64,000 nucleotides of DNA, taken from NCBI GenBank assembly GCA_963803085.1, contig CAWDLE010000010.1:62001-126000 (forward strand), given 5' to 3'. A program made the position numbers and the translations under genes. Positions 54,001 to 61,457 of this stretch are shown piece after piece. Positions within the stretch are counted from its first letter, which is position 1. The number at the start of each line of letters is the position of its first letter. Origin of the DNA: JACVRW01 sp963803085 (GTDB lineage: Bacteria; Actinomycetota; Thermoleophilia; Solirubrobacterales; Thermoleophilaceae). The notes below the pieces were generated by a model. That model saw nothing but the letters and a program-made list of their open reading frames with translations, did no database searches and was not told the origin of the DNA.

Positions 54001-54561
54001 ATGCCGATGAACGCGAGATGGCCCGCGCGCGCTTGTGGTTTGGTGCTTCCGCTCCTTCTCGTGGGCTGGGCTTCCGGGTGCGGCGATAGCCCGGCCGAGA
54101 GGCCCGTTCGGCTCGAGATCACCGCGCCGGCGGATGCCGCGGTGGTGCAGGACGGGAGCGTTGAGGTTCGCGGGCTCGTTCACCCGAGGGGAGCGCGCGT
54201 GATCGTCCTCGGCCGCCCCGCCCATGTTGACGGGGGTGAGTTCAGTGCGGTCGTCCCCCTCCGGGTGGGATCGAACCTGATCGACGTCGGTGCGAGTGCC
54301 CGTGGAGCGGCCCCGGCCTGGAATGCCCTGCGGGTGACTCGCGAGGTCCTCGTGAAGCTGCCTGATCTGGCCGGCGCCGCCCGAGATGATGCGGTCGACC
54401 GGCTCGAGGCTCTCGGCCTGAGCGCGGAGGTCGAGGAGCATGGCGACCTGTTGGACGAACTGCTCGGCGGCGACTGGATCGTCTGCGAGAGCGACCCCCC
54501 CGCGGGCAGCCACGTGCCGAGTGGGACCGACGTCAAGCTCATCGTCGCAAGGGGCTGCTGA
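54001..54561 (+). CDS. PASTA-domain lipoprotein
   Basis: The signal MPMNARWPARACGLVLPLLL leads to a lipobox (ASGC, Cys27) at Met 54001; upstream codons in the frame are poorly conserved. The 186-residue product has a bacterial Ig-like/HYR-type domain at about 38-115 (VRLEITAPADAAVVQDGSVE) and a C-terminal PASTA module (VKLPDLAGAARDDAVDRLEA to ESDPPAGSHVPSGTDVKLIV). PASTA domains bind muropeptides in Ser/Thr kinases and penicillin-binding proteins. It converges with a Ser/Thr kinase gene, whose own PASTA is absent; functional pairing is inferred. Confidence 0.83.
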   Translation: MPMNARWPARACGLVLPLLLVGWASGCGDSPAERPVRLEITAPADAAVVQDGSVEVRGLVHPRGARVIVLGRPAHVDGGEFSAVVPLRVGSNLIDVGASARGAAPAWNALRVTREVLVKLPDLAGAARDDAVDRLEALGLSAEVEEHGDLLDELLGGDWIVCESDPPAGSHVPSGTDVKLIVARGC

Positions 54562-54567
54562 GCCGAC

Positions 54568-56014
54568 TCAGCGGTCGGGCGTCGCGGCGATGAGCGCCAC
54601 GCGGGGGCGGCCCTGCTCGTGCTGCACGCCGAAGGCGACCCGGCCCGTGATCGGCCCTCTGCCCGACCGCGACACCACGTACCTCCCGCTCGCTCGGCCG
54701 ATCGCGCCGGGTCTCACCGAGAGGTCCGTTAGCACGTAGCGCTCCGTCGGGTTCGCGGCGAACTGACGCCTGTACTCCCGCACCACACTCTCGCGCCCAC
54801 GCTGAGCATCCGACGGGGTCACGCGGCTCACCTCGCGCGCGAGCAACGTCGAGAGTGCGTCGGCGTCCTCCCTTGTGTAGGCGGTCGCAAACGCATCCAC
54901 GGCACCGCGCACGTCCGTCGCCGTCACGGCTCCCGACTCTTCGCTCGTGCCGAGCGGTCCCACGCCCAGGAGCGCCGCGATCGCCACACCAACCACCAGC
55001 AAGGTTCCCGCCGCGAGCAGCGCCACAGACGTGGGCCGGCGCGACGCCCGCATCAGTCGCGCGGTGCGCCCCAAGGTGCTCGCTGGCGAGCTCGGTTCGC
55101 TCGTCCGGCGACGCTATGACCTGCGCCCCGTTCGTCAGCGCAATCGTCTCGCTGTTTCCGGTCGCAGGCGCCCCGCCGTTCTGCGTGGCCGCCGCGAGCG
55201 CAGCTCTGCCCAGCTCACCGGCGGACTGATAGCGGTCGCTCCGGCGCTTGGCCAGTGCGCGCGCCACGACCTCGTCGAAGGCCCGCGGCACGCCCGTCGT
55301 AGCGGAAGGGCGCGGAGGCGGATCGTTCAGGTGGGCAAGGATCGTGCCGGGAACGGACCCGCGGGTGAACGGCGGCTCGCCGGTGAGCGCAGCGTTGAGG
55401 ACGCAGCCGAGCGCGTAAACGTCCGTCCGGGCGTCCGGGCGGTCTCCCTCGAACTGCTCGGGTGCCATGAAGTCGACGGTCCCGAACCACTCGCCGCTGT
55501 CCGTCACGCGTGTGTCGGCGGACGGGTCGAGTGTCAGCCCGAAGTCGCTGAGGTAGACGTGTCCCGAGCCATCCTCGCCCCCGAGGAGGATGTTGGCGGG
55601 CTTGACGTCACGGTGCACGAGGCCGACCGCGTGGGCTGCGTCGAGCCCGGCGGCGACCTGCGCCACGATGTTCGCCGCGTGGACGTGACCGAGCCGGCCC
55701 GACCGGCGAATGAGCGCCTGCAGATCCGTGCCACGCACCCAGCGCATCAGGAGGTAGAGCCGTCCGTCCTCCTCACCGGCGCCGTACACGGGAATGATGT
55801 TCGGATGCTCGATCGCCGCGGCCACTCGGGACTCCCGTTCGAACCGCGCCCGGAAGTTCGCGTCGGCCGCCCGCTCGGGGGCGACGAGCTTCAGCGCGAC
55901 GACGCGGTCGAGCCCGAGCTGGGTTGCGCGATAGACGACACCCATCCCGCCACGCCCAGCCACGGCTTCGATGCGGCAGCCAGCGAAAGTCGAGTCGAGG
56001 GCCAGATCGAACAC
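54568..56014 (-). pseudogene. Hanks-type Ser/Thr protein kinase, frameshifted
   Basis: The kinase domain (from ATG 56014) is complete: P-loop GRGGMGVVY (res 20-28), Lys42 in VALKLV, HRDVKPAN (134-141), DFG 157-159 and APE 184-186. After the linker (about residue 311) the frame breaks between 55076 and 55088 with an extra base or 4-base duplication, and the other frame contains TLGRTARLMRASRRPTSVAL, one TM helix (VALLAAGTLLVVGVAIAALL) and an extracellular SnoaL-like domain ending at 54568. The restored protein has about 480 residues. It would phosphorylate envelope or regulatory proteins in response to an external cue. It is 28 bases from the DUF4389 gene. Confidence 0.83.
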
Positions 56015-56042
56015 TGCACAGAGTGTGACGGAGCGGCTCCGC

Positions 56043-56720
56043 TCAGGCTTGAGGCTGGACCGGCCGCTCGGGGGTCGGTGGCGGGACCTCTCGCTGGCTC
56101 AGGGAGAACGGCGGATAGGCGTCGGTGACGAGGATGAAGGCATAACCGACCACCCGGTTGTGCCAACGGATCACGCCCTCCACGAAGTCGAAGATCCCGC
56201 GCGGGTAGCGGCCGGTGAACAGGATCGCGAACCAGGCTCCGATCACCACGAAGAACATCGCGATGTAGAGAAAGAACAGCGCGAAGTAATGCGGGATGGC
56301 GAGGAACCACTTGACCAGGGGGTACCAGCGGTTGAGGTCGCGCCGGACGTCGGGGTAGGGGAGGTCGAGATGCACCCACTGCGGCTCGTCGGTCGACGGG
56401 TAGCGGTCGTTCATCAGCGCGACGTAGGTCCCGACGCGGTTGGTGAAGCGCAGCAGCTCCAGATTCCAGTCGTACCACCAGCGTGGGTACTTCTCCCGAA
56501 AGAGGATCATCAGCAGCGGCGGCAGGACCAACAGGCCCGTGCCACCAATAGCGATGGTCTGGGCGTCGCCGCTCCCGCCGTACGTGCCGCTGTAGCCGCT
56601 GATGGTCCCGAGCAGGATCGCGATCGGGATCACCGCGAAGATCCGGAAGCCCGTGCTCACACGATTCAGGAGGCGGTCTGGATAGTCGACCGAGAACCGA
56701 ACTGGATGATCTTCGTTCAT
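56043..56720 (-). CDS. DUF4389 membrane protein
   Basis: A 225-residue protein with three to four TM helices: FRIFAVIPIAILLGTISGYS, YPRWWYDWNLELLRFTNRVG and YFALFFLYIAMFFVVIGAWF. The family is often found near MMPL transporters. Start overlaps the MMPL stop as ATGA, so translation is coupled. The C-terminus is proline-rich (PPPTPERPVQPQA). Function unknown. Confidence 0.85.
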   Translation of the reverse strand: MNEDHPVRFSVDYPDRLLNRVSTGFRIFAVIPIAILLGTISGYSGTYGGSGDAQTIAIGGTGLLVLPPLLMILFREKYPRWWYDWNLELLRFTNRVGTYVALMNDRYPSTDEPQWVHLDLPYPDVRRDLNRWYPLVKWFLAIPHYFALFFLYIAMFFVVIGAWFAILFTGRYPRGIFDFVEGVIRWHNRVVGYAFILVTDAYPPFSLSQREVPPPTPERPVQPQA

Positions 56721-58888
56721 GCCATCACCTTCTCACGCTTCGGCTCGGCCTCCGCGGTTTCGTCCACGCGGCGGCCCTCCAGCGAGACGTTCGGAAGGAT
56801 GCGGTCGAGCCACGCGGGCAGCCACCAGGCTCGGTCTCCGAGCAGCGTGACCACCGCGGGTGCAATCACCATGCGCACGATCAGCACGTCGATCAGGATC
56901 GCGAGGCCCAGCCCGAGGCCGAACATCTTGCCGATGATGTCGTTCTGGGTGACGAAGCCCAGGAACACGCCGGCCATGATCAGGCCGGCGAACACGACCA
57001 CCTTGCCGATACGGCCCATCCCGTGGATCACGCTCTCGCGAGGCCCGTCCCCCTCGTTGTAGGCCTCGTGGATCCGGCTGAGCAGGAAGACGTTGTAGTC
57101 CATGCTGAGCCCGAACAGGATCGCGAACAGCATCACCGGCAGGAACGAGATGATCGGGATGCCCGAGTCGGCGCCGATCAGGCTCGCGCCGATGCCCTCC
57201 TGGAACACCGCCACGACCACCCCGTAGGCGGCGGCGACCGAGAGCAGGTTGAACAGCGCGGAGACGAGCGGGATCCACAGCGAGCGGAAGACCATCACCA
57301 GCAGCAGCACCGACAGGCCGATCACGACCGCGATGAACAGCGGCAGGCGCCCGGCGACCTTGTCGGACACGTCCTCGAAGCCGGCGGTGTTGCCGCCCAC
57401 GTAGACCTTCAGGGGGGTATCGGCGGTCGCCCGCGGGATCACGTCCTCGCGCAGGCGATCGAGTAGGTCAGACGTCTTCGCGTCCTGTGGCGCGGTGTTC
57501 GGGATGGCAAAAATCGTGGCCATCTCGCCGTCCTTGCTCACGGAGGCCGGAGGCACCGAGGCGATGCCTGGCGTGTCGGCGACCGCCTGCTGGAGCGTGC
57601 TCAGCTGCTGCTCGGTCTCGGGCGCGCCCTTCGGCGTGTCGACGGCGAGCAGGAACGGGCCGTTGGAGCCCGGGCCGAACGCCTCGGTCTGCTGGTCGTA
57701 CGCGACACGCTGCGTCCGCGACTCGGCCTGGTTGCCGTCGTCGGGCTGGCCGATCCGCAACTGCGTGACCGGGAACGCAAAGATCAGTAGCACCACGACG
57801 CCCGCCGCGATCGACGCCCAAGGCCGGCCGGTCACGATCTCGCCCCAACGGGTGAAGGCAGGCGACGCCTGAACGTGCTCGGGCTTCTTCGGCACGAGCT
57901 TGCGCCCCAAGGCGCCCATCATGATGGGGAGAATCGTCAGGGCCGACACGACCACCGCGCCGATTGCGATCGCCGCCCCGAGGCCCATCTTCCCGACGTA
58001 TGGGACGCCGATCACAAGCAGGCCGGCGATCGCGACCATCACGATCAGCCCCGCGGCCACAACCGTGGTGCCAGATGTTGCGGCCGTACGCGCGGCGGCA
58101 TCGTGCAGGCTGTCACCTGCGGCTCGCTGCTCGCGGTAGCGGCCGATGATCAGCAGCGCGTAGTCAATGCCCGCGCCGAGGCCGAGCATTACCGCGATTA
58201 CGGCAGCGAAGCTCGGCAGACCGAGCGGTGCCGCCAGCGCGGCCAGCAGGATCTGGCCCGCCGCGACGCCGAGCAGCGCGCCGATGAGCGTTGCGCCCAT
58301 CGCCCACCCGGAGCGGAACAGCAGGGTCAGGAGCACGAAGGCGATGAACACGCCGATGAGCTCTCCGACCGGAGCCTCCTGCTCGGCCGCCAGGTCGATC
58401 AGGACGCCGCGCGACTCGACCTGCACCTCGGGCTCAGCCGTCTCACCGGCTGCGATCAGCGCCTCGCCGTCCTCCTTCTTGATATCGCCAGGGTCTGTGG
58501 AGTAGCGCACGTCCACCGACGCCAGGCGCCCGTCCTCCGAGACCTGGCCGCCCGGCTCGAACGGGCTCGCCACCAGCGCGACGCCGTCGAGCTGGCGGAC
58601 CTTCGAGAGCGCGCCCTCGATCGCCGCCCTGGGCCCAGGATCGGAGATCCTGCCCTCGTCGACCGTGAAGACGAGCGTCGAGTCGGCCCCGCCGAACGCC
58701 GGCGAGTGCGCCTGGAAGAGGTCGATCGCCTGCTGCGACTCGGCTCCCGGCAGGGAGTAGTCGTCGGCGGGCTTTTCGCTGGCGCCAGCCGCCAGGGCGA
58801 GCAGCACCAGGACGCCCACCGCCGCCGCGAGGCTGCGCTTCCAGTGCGATGACAGGGTGCGCGCCAAGCGCGCGAGAAGCTGGGACAT
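56717..58888 (-). CDS. MMPL/RND-family membrane transporter
   Basis: AAAGG precedes ATG 58888. The 723-residue protein has the RND architecture: a first TM helix (SLAAAVGVLVLLALA), a large extracytoplasmic loop of about 130 residues, six helices (GAGIDYALLIIGRYREQRA is the usual Asp-Tyr signature of MMPL helix 4 region), a second loop and another six helices (MDYNVFLLSRIHEAYNEG). MMPL proteins export lipids and siderophores in actinobacteria. It is coupled to DUF4389 downstream. The substrate cannot be read from sequence. Confidence 0.9.
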   Translation of the reverse strand: MSQLLARLARTLSSHWKRSLAAAVGVLVLLALAAGASEKPADDYSLPGAESQQAIDLFQAHSPAFGGADSTLVFTVDEGRISDPGPRAAIEGALSKVRQLDGVALVASPFEPGGQVSEDGRLASVDVRYSTDPGDIKKEDGEALIAAGETAEPEVQVESRGVLIDLAAEQEAPVGELIGVFIAFVLLTLLFRSGWAMGATLIGALLGVAAGQILLAALAAPLGLPSFAAVIAVMLGLGAGIDYALLIIGRYREQRAAGDSLHDAAARTAATSGTTVVAAGLIVMVAIAGLLVIGVPYVGKMGLGAAIAIGAVVVSALTILPIMMGALGRKLVPKKPEHVQASPAFTRWGEIVTGRPWASIAAGVVVLLIFAFPVTQLRIGQPDDGNQAESRTQRVAYDQQTEAFGPGSNGPFLLAVDTPKGAPETEQQLSTLQQAVADTPGIASVPPASVSKDGEMATIFAIPNTAPQDAKTSDLLDRLREDVIPRATADTPLKVYVGGNTAGFEDVSDKVAGRLPLFIAVVIGLSVLLLVMVFRSLWIPLVSALFNLLSVAAAYGVVVAVFQEGIGASLIGADSGIPIISFLPVMLFAILFGLSMDYNVFLLSRIHEAYNEGDGPRESVIHGMGRIGKVVVFAGLIMAGVFLGFVTQNDIIGKMFGLGLGLAILIDVLIVRMVIAPAVVTLLGDRAWWLPAWLDRILPNVSLEGRRVDETAEAEPKREKVMA

Positions 58889-58988
58889 GCTGTGCCTTTC
58901 GAGCGCGGATCGACTGAGCGCTTAAGGGCGACCCACCGGGCCAGGCGGGGGAACGCCGAGAGAAATGCCGACACTAGCGGGCCGGCGC

Positions 58989-59441
58989 TCAGCCGGCCGG
59001 CCGACCCTTGCCCTCTGGCGACGCAGTCTCCTCGCGGCTCGAGACCCACCTCGCATGTTCCTGGGACACGAGTCCCTCGACGTGCTCGGCCAGCACCATG
59101 GAGCGGTCTTCGGAGTTGCTGTACGGGCCAGCGCCCGCGAGGTAGAGGTACTTCTCGTGCTTGAGGGCCTCGCACGTGGACCGGTAGGTGATCCAGTTGC
59201 TCTGGTATTGGCCGAGCTGCTGCACGCCTTCCAGCACGAGGACGACGCCGCCGAAGCCAGCGGTGATCCACGCCGCCGCCTCGGCTGCCGCGAGCACGGG
59301 CACCGCCGCGGCCGCTACGAGCTGGAGCACCTTGAGCCGCTTGTAGGCGCGCTGCGCGCCCTGGCTCTTGCGGTCGTACCAGCCGACCTGGACCTCGAGC
59401 CGATCCCACGCCGGACCGGACGCCGCCGGCTGAGCGCTCAC
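58989..59441 (-). CDS. DUF4231/SLATT-type two-TM protein
   Basis: GTG 59441 overlaps the TIR stop (GTGA). The 150-residue product has the DUF4231 pattern: a short amphipathic start, two TM helices at about 38-56 and 58-75, then QYQSNWITYRSTCEALKHEK and YLYLAGAGPYS, and a helical tail ending VEGLVSQEHARW. DUF4231 is related to the SLATT group, predicted pore-forming effectors of bacterial conflict systems. No signal peptide. With the TIR gene this looks like a two-gene module; the effector role is inference. Confidence 0.85.
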   Translation of the reverse strand: MSAQPAASGPAWDRLEVQVGWYDRKSQGAQRAYKRLKVLQLVAAAAVPVLAAAEAAAWITAGFGGVVLVLEGVQQLGQYQSNWITYRSTCEALKHEKYLYLAGAGPYSNSEDRSMVLAEHVEGLVSQEHARWVSSREETASPEGKGRPAG

Positions 59442-60463
59442 TTCGCGCCCTCTGGGCAGTTCGTCTGCACCTGCTTGCTCTTCGTGACCGTGTTCCCGTG
59501 GTAGTCGGTGAGTGTCACCGTGAGCGTATGGGGTCGGCCGTCGGACAGCTTGAACTTTGGGCTGTGACCCTGGCAGGTATTCCAGAAGTTGCGGTCCTGG
59601 ACGTTGGCGCACTGCCACGGCTCGTGCGTCTGCTCATTGAGCGAGTTCTCCTCGTTGTGGTTGACCACGAAGCGGGCTTTGGTGATCACGTACTCGGACT
59701 TCGCCACGACGTTGCAGGTCGCACGAGAGCTGTCCGGCGCCGGCGCCTTGTAGCCGAACGAGGTGATCTCGAGCTCTGGCGCGTCGAAGTAGCCGGTCGC
59801 GGCGAGCAGCACCCCGACCACGCCCAGGGTGGCGAGCGCGCCGGCCAGGAGGCCGGCCCGGCCGCGGCGCCGGGCGACCCGGTAGCGCATCCGCGACCAG
59901 GCGCGTCGCGCGGGCCGACGCCAGCGTGCCGTCGGCCCGCGCGCCTCCTCATCCTCCTCGCTCAGCACACGTTCGAGGACGTCGACGAGCCGACGGACGT
60001 CGTAGTCCCAGCGGTCGTCGCTCAGCTCGACCGACTGACGCGCCACGAGCGGCCGCAGCGGCTCGGGGAGCTGCTCCGGTGTGGGCAGCTCGGCGTCCTG
60101 CACCAGCGCTGGGATGACTCTGACCCCGCGTGCGAGGGCCGCCTCGAGCTCAAGCCGATGGATGTCGGTGGGATCGTCGATCCGGCGTGTGCCGTCCGGA
60201 TCCGCGATCGTCAGCCACTCCTCGCCAATCAGCGCGATCAGCGCACCGCAAGCGCCGACGGCCTGCTGGATGTGCTCGGCAAAGTCGACGCCGGGCTCCA
60301 TCGTCACGTCCATGAACACGCGGTTGGCGCCGAAGTGCTCGACCAGGCCGTCGTAGAGGCGCCCGGCGTACCCGGCGGTCTCCCGCCGCCGATAGCTGAT
60401 GAAAATCTTCGCCCGGGCCGGAGTGGCCTGGGCCGGCCGGTCGGCGCGCGGAGTGTCGTTCAT
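59438..60463 (-). CDS. TIR-domain protein with one TM helix and extracytoplasmic domain
   Basis: 341 residues. TIR fold at about 18-165: KIFISYRRRETAGYAGRLYD, FGANRVFMDVTMEPGVDFAE, ALIALIGEEWLTI, then DIHRLELEAALARGVRVIPA, with Glu105 or Glu107 at the position of the catalytic Glu of NADase TIRs. A single TM helix follows at about 204-224, then a 115-residue extracytoplasmic domain with four cysteines (250, 285, 297, 336) that could form two disulfides. Cytoplasmic TIR and outer sensor would suit a membrane receptor. It lies 12 bases after the hydrolase stop and is coupled to the SLATT gene. Confidence 0.9.
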   Translation of the reverse strand: MNDTPRADRPAQATPARAKIFISYRRRETAGYAGRLYDGLVEHFGANRVFMDVTMEPGVDFAEHIQQAVGACGALIALIGEEWLTIADPDGTRRIDDPTDIHRLELEAALARGVRVIPALVQDAELPTPEQLPEPLRPLVARQSVELSDDRWDYDVRRLVDVLERVLSEEDEEARGPTARWRRPARRAWSRMRYRVARRRGRAGLLAGALATLGVVGVLLAATGYFDAPELEITSFGYKAPAPDSSRATCNVVAKSEYVITKARFVVNHNEENSLNEQTHEPWQCANVQDRNFWNTCQGHSPKFKLSDGRPHTLTVTLTDYHGNTVTKSKQVQTNCPEGAK

Positions 60464-60475
60464 GCCAGCGCGATG

Positions 60476-61432
60476 CTACGCGCGATGGCCTGACTGCAGC
60501 AACTCCCGCCAGTCCTCAGGATTCACGTCGGACGGCTCGGTGGACTCGATGAAATCGAGCAGGACGTCGAGGAAGCGCTGCGGCTCGTCGAGGTGCGGGA
60601 AGTGGCCGGCGCCCTCGAACAGCTCGAGGCGGCTGCTCGGAACCAACTCGTGCGCCGACAGGCCGTGCTCGACAGGAATGATCGGATCGCGCTCGCCCCA
60701 CACGATCAGGAACGGGATGTTCTCGGCGAGGTAGAGGCGGTCGGTGGCGTTCACCCGCTGACCGAGCGGGTCCACGATCGTTCGCAGCGTGTGCACGAAC
60801 GCCGCACGCGCCTCCGGGTCCTCGAGCGAGGCGTGGCCGCGGGCCAGCTCGGCCATGTCGGTGCCGGCGTGGAGCCCGAGGCGCCCGAAGAAGCGGCCCA
60901 CGGTCCGGCCCACGTCGAGCAGGCGCGTGCTCGCCAGGAGCGGGAGCACGATCTCGGAGAGCGGCAGCGTGGCCGCGCGCAGCAGCAGATTCAGCTCACG
61001 GCCGAGGCCGCCGCTGTCCACGAGCACCAGGCGCTCGCAGCGCTCGGGGAACTGGTAGGCAAGCTGCATGACCACCCCGCCGCCGAGCGAGTGCCCCACG
61101 AACGTCGCGCTCTCGTGTCCGAGCGTGACCATCAGGTCGCGGACACCGCTCGCGTACGCCCCGAGCGAGTAGTCGCCGCGCGGCTTTGCCGACTCCCCGT
61201 GCCCGATCAGATCCGGCGCGATCACTGTGAAGCGGGTGGCCAGGTACGGCATCACGCGCTCCCACGTGGCCGACGTGGACGTGATCCCGTGCACGAGCAC
61301 GATCGCGGGCCCGCTACCGGCGCTGCGGTAGGCCACGCGGTGCCCGTGGAGCTCGATCTCCTTGAGCTCGAGGTCCTCAGGAGGGACCCGCCTGGCCGTT
61401 TGGGCAGTGCTGGTGGTGGCTGCGCTGGGCAT
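60476..61432 (-). CDS. Alpha/beta hydrolase
   Basis: 318 residues with HGITSTSATWERVMPYLATR, APDLIGHGESAKPRGDYSLG, nucleophile GHSLGGGVVMQLAYQFPERC, Asp in GERDPIIPVEHG and His in GAGHFPHLDEP. Resembles epoxide-hydrolase/esterase-like members with a cap domain near residues 145-200. Located between the secreted nuclease (27 bases) and TIR genes and so probably part of the same transcript. No obvious link to a defence role. Confidence 0.88.
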   Translation of the reverse strand: MPSAATTSTAQTARRVPPEDLELKEIELHGHRVAYRSAGSGPAIVLVHGITSTSATWERVMPYLATRFTVIAPDLIGHGESAKPRGDYSLGAYASGVRDLMVTLGHESATFVGHSLGGGVVMQLAYQFPERCERLVLVDSGGLGRELNLLLRAATLPLSEIVLPLLASTRLLDVGRTVGRFFGRLGLHAGTDMAELARGHASLEDPEARAAFVHTLRTIVDPLGQRVNATDRLYLAENIPFLIVWGERDPIIPVEHGLSAHELVPSSRLELFEGAGHFPHLDEPQRFLDVLLDFIESTEPSDVNPEDWRELLQSGHRA

Positions 61433-61457
61433 CCGTCGCAGCCTAGAGGTCGCGGCC

